Shown here one piece after another: positions 25,498 through 32,856 of a stretch of DNA of 41,183 bases. The notes beneath the pieces were generated by a model. That model was not told the DNA's origin. It saw only the letters and a program-made list of their open reading frames with translations, and searched no databases. The DNA is taken from contig CAZGYJ010000007.1 of assembly GCA_964530345.1 (NCBI GenBank), positions 1 through 41,183 of the forward strand, given 5' to 3'. Made by a program: the position numbers and the translations under genes. Source of the stretch: JALSJK01 sp964530345 (lineage in GTDB: Bacteria > Pseudomonadota > Gammaproteobacteria > Methylococcales > Methylomonadaceae). The stretch's first letter is position 1. The number at the start of each line of letters is the position of its first letter.

Positions 25498-26808
25498 GTG
25501 GCAAAATTTGTAGCAAAAATTAGATTTAATAAGTTGTTATTCTGGTTTTCTAATCTGTTAATAGCATTTGTTCCAACAGCCCACGCTAATTCTTCAGATT
25601 CTGTTTTTTCAAGCGAAATTATTTGGCTTGCAACCAGCATCGGGTTAGTCTTTTTCATGCAAGCCGGCTTTGCTTTGCTTGAATGTGGCGCTTCCAGAGC
25701 AAAGAATGCAATTAATGTGATTATGAAGAATTACACCGATATTTGTTTTGGAAGCATCTTTTTCTGGGCAATCGGCTATGGACTTATGTTCGGTGAAAGT
25801 CAGGCAGGACTATTTGGTTTCAGCCACTTTTTGGATGACTCACTTTCAAATAAACAAACTATTGGTTTGGTTTTTCAGCTGATGTTTGCAGCAACTTGCG
25901 CCACTATAGTTAGTGGCGCAGTTGCTGAGCGTATGAGATTTGTCTCCTATATGCTTTCTGCCTCAATTATCTGTACGTTAATTTATCCTATTTTCGGGCA
26001 TTGGGTCTGGAACCCTAATGGCTGGTTGAATCAACTTGGGTTTATTGATTTCGCCGGTGCGACAGTTGTTCATTCGGTTGGCGGCTGGTGCGCTCTGGCT
26101 GCGGTAATGGTTTTGGGTCCAAGATTAGGACGCTTCTCCAGAGCTGGTGAAACCCGGTATATTCCAGGACATAATCTGCCTATGATCGCATTGGGAGGAT
26201 TTATTCTCTGGCTCGGTTGGTTCGGTTTTAATGGCGGCAGCGTAACCAGCTTAAATAATCTAGGCGGCGTTTTATTAAATACTCATCTTGGTGCTTGTGC
26301 CGGAGCAATGGGAGCGATTTTCTTTATGGCGCTAACCAACAAACCCATTATGATGACAACGACTGTCAATGCGAGTATCGGAGGACTGGTCTCTGTTACA
26401 GCGGGTGCAGATATCATGATACCTGGAACAGCAATTATTACTGGCCTGATAAGTGGCATTATCCTGGTTTGGGGAACTACCCTGCTCGAACGTTACAAGA
26501 TCGACGATGTTGTTGGCGCTGTAGCCGTTCATGGCTTTTGTGGTGTTTGGGGGACTCTTGCTGCCGGCATGTTTTATACAGGAGACATGTTTTCTATCTC
26601 TCGTATAACTATTCAGCTTTTGGGAATAATTACCGCTTTCGCCTGGAGTTTTCCAACGGCATATCTGACCTTCAAAACCGTCGACAAATTTCTTGGACTC
26701 CGCACAAGCAGTATTCATGAACAAAGGGGGCTGGATTATGCCGAGCATTACGAGGTTGGTTATGCTGAATTTAACCAGGCAGTCACTCATGGAGAAATTG
26801 AGAAGTAA
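25498..26808 (+). CDS. Ammonium transporter (copy 2)
   Basis: This is an Amt-family channel of 436 residues with a GTG start supported by AAAGG nine bases upstream. A signal peptide is likely (about 10-30, ending TAHA). Pore histidines are His192 in ATVVHSVGG and His345 in AVAVHGFCG. MQAGFALLECGASRAKNAINVIMKN and MFAATCATIVSGAVAERMRF place it in the Amt subgroup distinct from copy 1. No glnK adjoins it. Instead the ATG of a protein with the novel domain follows after three bases, so the two are surely cotranscribed. It may use that protein as a regulatory partner (inference). Confidence 0.95.
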   Translation: MAKFVAKIRFNKLLFWFSNLLIAFVPTAHANSSDSVFSSEIIWLATSIGLVFFMQAGFALLECGASRAKNAINVIMKNYTDICFGSIFFWAIGYGLMFGESQAGLFGFSHFLDDSLSNKQTIGLVFQLMFAATCATIVSGAVAERMRFVSYMLSASIICTLIYPIFGHWVWNPNGWLNQLGFIDFAGATVVHSVGGWCALAAVMVLGPRLGRFSRAGETRYIPGHNLPMIALGGFILWLGWFGFNGGSVTSLNNLGGVLLNTHLGACAGAMGAIFFMALTNKPIMMTTTVNASIGGLVSVTAGADIMIPGTAIITGLISGIILVWGTTLLERYKIDDVVGAVAVHGFCGVWGTLAAGMFYTGDMFSISRITIQLLGIITAFAWSFPTAYLTFKTVDKFLGLRTSSIHEQRGLDYAEHYEVGYAEFNQAVTHGEIEK

Positions 26809-26811
26809 CAA

Positions 26812-27543
26812 ATGGCCACGAATACCATGAAACCTCTTGATTTGACCAGGCGTCGATGTGCCGCCTACATGACTTTTTCAGAAGTCATTAATGGCGAAGT
26901 ACTCATGCAGGCCATGTGGATGCTTGAAGAAAGAGATCATTCTGCCGACAAGATGACTTTTATCGGTTTTTTTGGGATAACGGCTGAACTTCTAGGGCTG
27001 GATAACAATATTATTACCACCTTATATCCAAAACTAAATCGTAACCTTGATTTGCCGAAGCAATCCTATCCGGAAGATCCGATGCCACAAATGTTAAAAT
27101 TTCGTGGTGTAAAAAAACATAATAGTGCTAATGATCAAACCATAGAGCAAGTGCAAAAAGCCACCGTTCCCGCAAAAAAAACCAAAGGGACACCGGAAAT
27201 GACAGTGTTTGCAGTACTTATTTCAAAAATCATCATAGAAACCAAGTTTCCGAATGGGAATGGATATAGTGCGTTTAAAGAAACGCTCAAGGAAGAGCTT
27301 TTTAAAGCCGAACTATCTGAACAAAACCGGCATCAAATTCTGTCCTGGGCAAATGCGTTAAATTTGAAGGTCTTCAAAAAAAATATAGTTGCTGATGAAC
27401 TATGTAGTGCAGTTCATTGTATTTATATCGCTTTATGTGAGGCGTTTGGCCCGGTCAAAGCTGATTCCATTTTGGATCAGGCAATACAGCAAACATCAAA
27501 ATCTCCAGCGGCAAAAACCTTTTCGCCTCGAAAACTTCTGTAG
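26812..27543 (+). CDS. Amt-linked protein with the novel N-terminal domain
   Basis: This 243-residue soluble protein is of unknown function. Residues 1-99 align without gaps to the first 99 residues of the protein at 23784, with about 55 identities by my count. These include RRCAAY, LMQAMWM, EERDHSAD, KLN, LDL and KFRG. A Lys/Thr-rich linker (about 100-125) leads to a helical C-terminal region (about 128-230) containing AVLISKIIIETKFPNGNGY and ADELCSAVHCIYIALCEAFGP, which I do not recognise. There is no signal peptide or membrane segment. It begins three bases after the amtB2 stop and ends at a bidirectional hairpin. Confidence 0.85.
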   Translation: MATNTMKPLDLTRRRCAAYMTFSEVINGEVLMQAMWMLEERDHSADKMTFIGFFGITAELLGLDNNIITTLYPKLNRNLDLPKQSYPEDPMPQMLKFRGVKKHNSANDQTIEQVQKATVPAKKTKGTPEMTVFAVLISKIIIETKFPNGNGYSAFKETLKEELFKAELSEQNRHQILSWANALNLKVFKKNIVADELCSAVHCIYIALCEAFGPVKADSILDQAIQQTSKSPAAKTFSPRKLL

Positions 27544-27557
27544 CATAGATTCAAAAA

Positions 27558-27586
27558 CAAAAACGAGCAAGTACTGCTCGTTTTTG
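27558..27586. terminator. Bidirectional terminator between convergent operons
   Basis: A 12-bp perfect stem, CAAAAACGAGCA (27558-27569) with TGCTCGTTTTTG (27575-27586), has a five-base loop. Runs of A and T on both arms serve both the amtB2 unit on + and amtB3 on -. It lies between the two stop codons. Confidence 0.9.
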
Positions 27587-27597
27587 TATCAAAAAGT

Positions 27598-28851
27598 TTA
27601 TTTACCCGTATTAGTAAATTCCGGATAGGCTTCCATTCCACATTCCGAGAAATCCACGCCTTGGTACTCGTCTTCTTCAGAAACCCTGATGCCCATAATC
27701 AGTTTAATAATAAACCAGACGATAAGACTAGCCAGGAACACAAAACTGAAAATGGTGACAATGCCAATTAATTGCGCAGAAATTGTTGAATCCGTATTTG
27801 AAAAACAAACAGCCAATAAGCCCCAGATACCAACCACGCCATGAACTGAAATTGCACCAACCGGATCATCGATTCTCACCTTATCCCAAAAGGTAATAGA
27901 AAAAACTACCAGCACCCCTGCCACCAGCCCGATTATTGTTGCCAACATTGGATCAGGGCTGGAAGGATCTGCAGTAATTGCTACAAGGCCAGCCAATGCT
28001 CCATTCAATGTCATAGACAAATCAGCTTTGCCGAAGAGAAAATGCGCAGTCACCAAAGCAGCAACAACACCGCCAGCAGCGGCAGCATTAGTATTGACAA
28101 ATACTTTTGCCACAGTATTAGCCTCATTGACATTAGAAATAATTAATTCCGAACCGCCATTAAAACCAAACCAGCCCAACCATAAAATAAAGGTTCCTAA
28201 AGTTGCCAAAGGCATATTACAACCTGGAATTGGATGAATTTCGCCATTTGCAGCATACTTGCCTTTTCTAGGCCCAAGTAGAATCACACCTGCTAAAGCT
28301 GCACTTGCACCACATAAATGCACTACACCGGATCCAGCAAAATCAAAAAAACCAAGACCATCTAAAAATCCACCGCCCCATTTCCAGTAACCTTGAATGG
28401 GATAAATGACGCCGGTCATCACGACCGCAAAAAAAAGAAAAGCCCATAGTTTCATCCGCTCAGCAACTGCGCCGGAAACAATCGACATGGCAGTGGCAAC
28501 AAACACTACCTGAAAGAAAAAATCAGCCATATTAGAGTAAACAATATCGCCATTACTCTTGGCAACTTCTGCGGCAGTATTGTCACTACCCAATAAAAAG
28601 CTGATGCCAGGCCAAACACTGTTAACTGCAGCATCGCCTGGATACATAATGTTATAACCAAACAACATATACATTACACAAGCAATAGCAAATAAAACCA
28701 CGTTTTTGGTTAAAATTTCTGTGGTGTTTTTAGCACGGACCAATCCTGCCTCCAGCATGGCAAAACCAGCCGCCATCCACATAACCAGAGCCCCGCTCAT
28801 TAATAGATAGAACGTATCAAGGGCATAGCTTAATTCGATTATTTTATCCAC
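27598..28851 (-). CDS. amtB: Ammonium transporter (copy 3)
   Basis: This is a third Amt-family channel, paired with glnK2. I chose the GTG at 28851, preceded by AGGA eight bases upstream, giving 417 residues beginning MDKIIELSYALDTFYLLMSG. A longer frame exists but would overlap glnK2 by 53 bases and has no family support. Pore histidines lie in GSGVVHLCGASAAL and AISVHGVVGIWG. MEAGL-type motif AGFAMLEAGLVRAKNTTEILTKN is conserved. No cleavable signal peptide is seen, unlike copies 1 and 2. The C-terminal tail IRVSEEDEYQGVDFSECGMEAYPEF resembles that of GlnK-regulated transporters. The intergenic distance to glnK2 is 28 bases. Confidence 0.95.
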   Translation of the reverse strand: MDKIIELSYALDTFYLLMSGALVMWMAAGFAMLEAGLVRAKNTTEILTKNVVLFAIACVMYMLFGYNIMYPGDAAVNSVWPGISFLLGSDNTAAEVAKSNGDIVYSNMADFFFQVVFVATAMSIVSGAVAERMKLWAFLFFAVVMTGVIYPIQGYWKWGGGFLDGLGFFDFAGSGVVHLCGASAALAGVILLGPRKGKYAANGEIHPIPGCNMPLATLGTFILWLGWFGFNGGSELIISNVNEANTVAKVFVNTNAAAAGGVVAALVTAHFLFGKADLSMTLNGALAGLVAITADPSSPDPMLATIIGLVAGVLVVFSITFWDKVRIDDPVGAISVHGVVGIWGLLAVCFSNTDSTISAQLIGIVTIFSFVFLASLIVWFIIKLIMGIRVSEEDEYQGVDFSECGMEAYPEFTNTGK

Positions 28852-28879
28852 TTTCCAATCCTCATATTTGTTATTAAAA

Positions 28880-29218
28880 TTATAATGCTTCTTCGCCGGT
28901 TTCCCCCGTCCGAATGCGAATAACCTGCTCAAGCGTACTCACAAAGATTTTACCATCTCCAATCTTTCCAGTGTTCGCAGCTTTAGAAATAGCTTCTACA
29001 GCCTGATCTGACAGATCATCAGGAATCGCTACTTCGATTTTTGCTTTTGGTAAAAAATCTACTACATATTCTGCTCCACGATAAAGTTCTGTATGGCCTT
29101 TTTGACGCCCAAACCCCTTTACTTCGGTCACAGTCACCCCAGACACCCCAATATCAGATAATGCTTCACGAACGTCATCTAATTTAAATGGTTTTACAAT
29201 TGCTGTTACTAGCTTCAT
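28880..29218 (-). CDS. glnK: P-II signalling protein (copy 2)
   Basis: This is a second P-II protein of 112 residues, very close to copy 1 through the T-loop (RGAEYVVDFLPK with Tyr51) and the B- and C-loops (ANTGKIGDGKIFV, RIRTGETG). It differs mainly in residues 59-79 (AKIEVAIPDDLSDQAVEAISK). A strong ribosome site GGAGGTGA lies a few bases before the ATG. A sigma-54-type promoter ends about 37 bases upstream, and three NtrC-like palindromes lie further up, so it should be induced by nitrogen limitation. It probably gates the downstream amtB3. Confidence 0.97.
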   Translation of the reverse strand: MKLVTAIVKPFKLDDVREALSDIGVSGVTVTEVKGFGRQKGHTELYRGAEYVVDFLPKAKIEVAIPDDLSDQAVEAISKAANTGKIGDGKIFVSTLEQVIRIRTGETGEEAL

Positions 29219-29254
29219 CAGTCACCTCCAAAAAATAGGACCTAAAGGTAAATC

Positions 29255-29270
29255 AGCATATATTATGCCA
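29255..29270 (-). promoter_or_regulatory. Sigma-54 (-24/-12) promoter of glnK2-amtB3
   Basis: On the minus strand the sequence TGGCATAATATATGCT matches the sigma-54 consensus TGGCAC-N5-TTGCW at nearly every position. It has GG at -24 (29268-29269), exactly ten bases, then GC at -12 (29256-29257). The predicted transcript start, near 29245, leaves a short leader with GGAGG before glnK2. Confidence 0.82.
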
Positions 29271-29503
29271 GTCCCAATATTTTTAAATCCTTGTTTCAAA
29301 TATAAAAAAATTATTTTTTTATTTTTTCTTTATAAATCTTTCTTATCTCTCCTCCTTAAGACAATATGAATCAATAACTTGCCAAAAAAATAATGATTAC
29401 TAAACAATCAATAAAATTGGCCAGTTATTAATCGATCCTGAATTTTTCCATACAGAACCAATCAAAGACCGATCGCGTGATAGCACCTATCTGAATACGT
29501 GAT

Positions 29504-29520
29504 TTCACATCCTTGGTGCA
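29504..29520. promoter_or_regulatory. NtrC-like enhancer site 1
   Basis: TTCACATCCTTGGTGCA matches 11 of 14 defined positions of the NtrC consensus TGCACCA-N3-TGGTGCA, with one half-site (TGGTGCA) perfect. Its centre is 30 bp, about three helical turns, from site 2, as for paired NtrC sites elsewhere. Confidence 0.6.
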
Positions 29521-29533
29521 TCTAAAAAATGTT

Positions 29534-29550
29534 TGCACAAATTTGGGGCA
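29534..29550. promoter_or_regulatory. NtrC-like enhancer site 2
   Basis: TGCACAAATTTGGGGCA matches 12 of 14 defined positions of the NtrC consensus. It lies about 300 bases upstream of the glnK2 sigma-54 promoter and about 235 bases upstream of the porin gene on the other side. Confidence 0.65.
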
Positions 29551-29651
29551 AAAAAGTCAAGTATCCACTTACTCTTTTGTTAAAAAAATACAACAAATTA
29601 AGATTCCAGCTCCTAAAAATATCAATAGAATGACAAAATTTATATTCAAAA

Positions 29652-29668
29652 CGCACCATAAATGTGCA
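29652..29668. promoter_or_regulatory. NtrC-like enhancer site 3
   Basis: CGCACCATAAATGTGCA matches 11 of 14 positions of the NtrC consensus and keeps both GCAC and GTGC half-sites. It is the site nearest to the porin gene at 29784. In the rest of the 29219-29783 region I see AT-rich sequence and no gene. Confidence 0.6.
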
Positions 29669-29783
29669 TTAATAAATATCAATGATCACTTTTGACATTC
29701 TAAAAATACATTATATTTCATAGCCTTGCAATTGGTTTTTTTTATGATACTATTAACGGGAATAATTAAAAACTGGAGTCGTT

Positions 29784-31193
29784 ATGATCAACAAGAAACT
29801 TCCTGTTGCAATTGGGTTAATTGCAACAACCTTCATCGCAGTTGCTGATGAAGAAAAAACAAAATCATATTATGGCTGGACACCAAGCGCCACCATTACC
29901 CTTGCCAATGACTATATTTGGCGTGGCGTATCTCAAACCTCCAACGGAGCAACAATTCAAGGCTCTTTCGATATGAGCCACGAAAGCGGCATCTATTTTG
30001 GCGCCTGGGCATCCAATGTTGAATTCGGCGATACTGACAACAGCATGGAACTCGATCTTTATGCCGGTTTTTCCAATGAAATCAAATTAGGCAGCATGGC
30101 CTTAACCTATGATATAGGTTTCTTGCACTATGAATATCCTGAAGAAACCGGGCTGAATTTTAATGAAGTCTATTTTGGCGCAGGAATTTCACCTTTTGAA
30201 AACTTTAATTTCAGCACTTACTATTACCAGGATATTGGCGTAGAAAGCAAACCCGGCATTGGCTATCTCGATATGAGCGCCGATTACACCTTGCCGGACT
30301 TCTTGTGGAATCTGCAAATTATTGCCCATGGAGGTCATTATTGGCGCAGGGCCGGAGCCAATGATTATTGGGACTGGAAAGTCGGCTTAGCCAAACAGCT
30401 CTATGGGTTTGGATTTGAAGTTGCCTATGTTGACACCAGTGGTGCAGATGCGGGTGATTTAGACGATTCAAGAATTTATTTTGGAATTTCCAGAAGTTTT
30501 GGCGATGAAGCTCCTTCAGATACACTTCCAAAAGGTTTTGATGCCAGCGCCAGCTTTGCATTAACCACTGATTACATCTGGCGTGGTATTTCGCAAACCA
30601 ATAATGCTGCAGCCATTCAGGGTTCATTTGATATTTCCCATGAAAGCGGCGCTTATTTTGGTGTTTGGGGATCAAATGTTGATTTCGGCGATGGAGGCGA
30701 TCCAATCAATCCAAATAACAACAGCATAGAACTGGATATCTATGCAGGTTTCAGTCGTGATATTGATCTGGGCGGCATGACGGTTACTTACGATATTGGC
30801 TGGTTACATTATCAGTATCCATTGGAAACAGACAGCCTGAATTTTAACGAAGTTTATTTCGGACTAGCCCTGTCGCCGGTCGAAAATCTTAATTTAAGTG
30901 GCTACTGGTACCATGACGTCAGCCTGGAAAATCGAGTTGGTATTGGCTACATGGATCTTGCAGGAGATTACACTTTACCGGATTGGGCATGGAATACCAC
31001 CATCGTCAGCCATGTCGGTTATTATCCTAAACATAAAGGCGGCGGTAATGACTATTGGGATTGGAAAGTCGGAGTCGCAAAAGATATTGCGGGATTCAAT
31101 GTTGAAGTTGCTTATACCGATACTGCAGGAGCAGAAGAATTTGGTGATTTAGGCGATGCTAGGGCAGTTGCCACCCTTTCAACCACTTTCTAA
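29784..31193 (+). CDS. Tandem-duplicated TorF-family outer-membrane porin
   Basis: This 469-residue protein has a signal peptide (about 1-21, ending VA-DEE). Two homologous beta-rich halves of about 215 residues follow, with the TorF putative-porin signature (TIGR02001 type). Half 1 (about 32-245) opens ATITLANDYIWRGVSQTSNG, and half 2 (about 252-469) opens ASFALTTDYIWRGISQTNNA. Each half continues with GSFD-SHESG-YFG-W-SNV-FGD, then LDLYAGFS or LDIYAGFS, FNEVYFG, ADYTLPD or GDYTLPD, and NDYWDWKVG. The final Phe is typical of outer-membrane proteins. Family members normally have one such unit. GGAG sits seven bases before the ATG. The position beside glnK2 and glnA suggests a nitrogen-compound porin (inference). 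Confidence 0.88.
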   Translation: MINKKLPVAIGLIATTFIAVADEEKTKSYYGWTPSATITLANDYIWRGVSQTSNGATIQGSFDMSHESGIYFGAWASNVEFGDTDNSMELDLYAGFSNEIKLGSMALTYDIGFLHYEYPEETGLNFNEVYFGAGISPFENFNFSTYYYQDIGVESKPGIGYLDMSADYTLPDFLWNLQIIAHGGHYWRRAGANDYWDWKVGLAKQLYGFGFEVAYVDTSGADAGDLDDSRIYFGISRSFGDEAPSDTLPKGFDASASFALTTDYIWRGISQTNNAAAIQGSFDISHESGAYFGVWGSNVDFGDGGDPINPNNNSIELDIYAGFSRDIDLGGMTVTYDIGWLHYQYPLETDSLNFNEVYFGLALSPVENLNLSGYWYHDVSLENRVGIGYMDLAGDYTLPDWAWNTTIVSHVGYYPKHKGGGNDYWDWKVGVAKDIAGFNVEVAYTDTAGAEEFGDLGDARAVATLSTTF

Positions 31194-31270
31194 TAATTGA
31201 ATTCATCCTGAATGTAATTCTTAATCGATAACATTAAAATTAAGGAGATAACAATCCTGGATTAAATTTA

Positions 31271-31304
31271 AAAAAAACGGAGAGATCAAATCCTCCGTTT
31301 TTTT
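31271..31304. terminator. Terminator after the porin gene
   Basis: AAAAAAACGGAG (31271-31282) pairs with CTCCGTTTTTTT (31293-31304) around a ten-base loop and ends in a seven-T run. It separates the porin gene from glnA. Confidence 0.85.
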
Positions 31305-31389
31305 ATGCCAAAAAAAATGTTATCTTTAGCCAGTCAAACTGAACGACTTAATAATAACTTTACTAAATAACACGCTTGGAGACACTTAA

Positions 31390-32799
31390 ATGTCAGTAGA
31401 AAAAGCCATAAACATGTTAAAAGAAAACGACGTAAAATTCGTTGATTTTCGCTTTTGCGATACCCGCGGAAAAGAACAACACGTCACCTACCCGGCACAT
31501 ACCATTGATGAAGACACCTTCGAAGAAGGAAAAATGTTTGATGGTTCATCGGTTGCCGGCTGGAAAGGAATTAATGAATCCGACATGATCCTGATGCCGG
31601 ATGCTTCCACTGCCGTTATTGATCCGTTTTATGATGACGCCACCATGATCCTTCGCTGCGACATTATCGAGCCAAGTGACATGCAGGGATATGAGCGCGA
31701 CCCACGCTCCATTGCAAAACGTGCTGAAGCTTACATGAACTCAACCGGTATTGCCGATACCGCTTACTTTGGTCCGGAAAACGAATTTTTTGTTTTTGAT
31801 GATGTCCGCTGGACTGCAAATATGGGCGAATGCTCCTATAAAGTCGATTCAGAGGAAGCCGAATGGAACTCAGAAAAAACATACGAGGACGGCAACATTG
31901 GACATAGACCCGGTGTAAAAGGCGGTTACTTTCCAGTTCCTCCTGTTGATTCTTTACAAGATATGCGTTCCGCAATGTGCTTAACATTGGAAGAGATGGG
32001 CCAAACCACTGAAGTTCATCACCATGAAGTAGCGACTGCCGGTCAATGTGAAATCGGCTCATTATTCAACACTCTGGTTAATAAGGCTGATGAAGTATTG
32101 GTGCTAAAATATGTTGTTACCAATATTGCTCATGTTTACGGTAAAACCGCAACCTTCATGCCTAAACCATTAGTTGGCGACAACGGGAACGGAATGCATG
32201 TGCATCAATCTCTTGCCAAAGACGGCGTCAACCTTTTTACTGGCGATCTGTATGGCGGTCTTTCAGAAACTGCACTGTATTATATTGGCGGCATCATCAA
32301 ACACGCCAAGGCTCTGAATGCATTTGCAAATGCGTCAACCAACAGTTACAAACGCTTGGTACCTGGCTTTGAAGCGCCTGTAATGCTGGCTTATTCAGCA
32401 CGTAACCGTTCTGCTTCAATCCGTGTCCCATTTGTTAACAATCCTAAAGGTCGTCGTATCGAAGTTCGTTTTGGTGATTCTACAGCCAACCCTTACCTTT
32501 GTTTTGCAGCAATGTTAATGGCTGGCCTGGACGGTATTGAAAATAAAATTCATCCTGGCGATGCAATGGACAAAGATTTATACGACTTGCCACCTGAAGA
32601 AGAAAAGAATATCCCTCAGGTCGCATTTTCATTTGATGAAGCCTTAAAAGCTTTAGATGAAGATCGTGAGTTCCTTAAAAAAGGCGGCGTTTTCACTGAC
32701 GATGCAATTGACGGTTATATTGATCTGAAAATGGAAGAAGTAACCCGTTTGCGCATGAGCACTCACCCAGTTGAATTTGACATGTATTATTCTCTATAA
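31390..32799 (+). CDS. glnA: Glutamine synthetase type I
   Basis: This ATP-dependent enzyme makes glutamine from glutamate and ammonium and is the main assimilation step for ammonium imported by the nearby Amt proteins. It has 469 residues, the length of dodecameric GSI-beta. Visible signatures are MFDGSSVAGWKGINESDM, GPENEFFVFDDV, HHHEVATAGQCEIG, KPLVGDNGNGMHVHQSL, NRSASIRVPF and RRIEVRFGDSTANPYL. The adenylylation tyrosine is Tyr398 in KDLYDLPPEE, implying GlnE control. TTGGAGAC lies about eight bases before the ATG. I found no GG-N10-GC sigma-54 element in the 196 bases upstream. A bidirectional hairpin follows the stop. Confidence 0.98.
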   Translation: MSVEKAINMLKENDVKFVDFRFCDTRGKEQHVTYPAHTIDEDTFEEGKMFDGSSVAGWKGINESDMILMPDASTAVIDPFYDDATMILRCDIIEPSDMQGYERDPRSIAKRAEAYMNSTGIADTAYFGPENEFFVFDDVRWTANMGECSYKVDSEEAEWNSEKTYEDGNIGHRPGVKGGYFPVPPVDSLQDMRSAMCLTLEEMGQTTEVHHHEVATAGQCEIGSLFNTLVNKADEVLVLKYVVTNIAHVYGKTATFMPKPLVGDNGNGMHVHQSLAKDGVNLFTGDLYGGLSETALYYIGGIIKHAKALNAFANASTNSYKRLVPGFEAPVMLAYSARNRSASIRVPFVNNPKGRRIEVRFGDSTANPYLCFAAMLMAGLDGIENKIHPGDAMDKDLYDLPPEEEKNIPQVAFSFDEALKALDEDREFLKKGGVFTDDAIDGYIDLKMEEVTRLRMSTHPVEFDMYYSL

Positions 32800-32823
32800 C
32801 AATAAAGAAACAAGTCTATTCAA

Positions 32824-32856
32824 ACAAAAAAGCCCCATCGTTTGGGGCTTTTTTGT
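32824..32856. terminator. Bidirectional terminator between glnA and the ZIP gene
   Basis: A 14-bp perfect stem is formed by ACAAAAAAGCCCCA (32824-32837) and TGGGGCTTTTTTGT (32843-32856), with a five-base loop. T-runs on both strands serve the convergent glnA and ZIP transporter genes. Confidence 0.92.

Noticed and set aside
26295..26720. Cys/Tyr-rich 141-residue open frame on the plus strand
   Set aside because: It lies wholly inside amtB2 in another frame. Its odd composition reflects the codons of the transporter, and it has no ribosome site.
28852..28932. N-terminal extension of amtB3 overlapping the end of glnK2
   Set aside because: The extra residues are basic and not Amt-like. The GTG at 28851 has AGGA at proper spacing and leaves the glnK2 end free.
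29726..29753. Possible sigma-54 promoter in front of the porin gene (TTGG, ten bases, then GA)
   Set aside because: The -12 element is GA rather than the near-invariant GC, and the spacer is a T-run. TTGCAA with TACTAT in the same place is at best a weak sigma-70 promoter, so neither was called.
30319..30705. 128-residue frame antisense to the porin gene
   Set aside because: It is a shadow frame; Trp/His-rich composition arises from the reverse complement of the beta-strand codons.
29880..31190. Tandem DNA repeats in the porin gene as a possible CRISPR or satellite array
   Set aside because: There are only two long, diverged units, both translated in frame as homologous protein halves.
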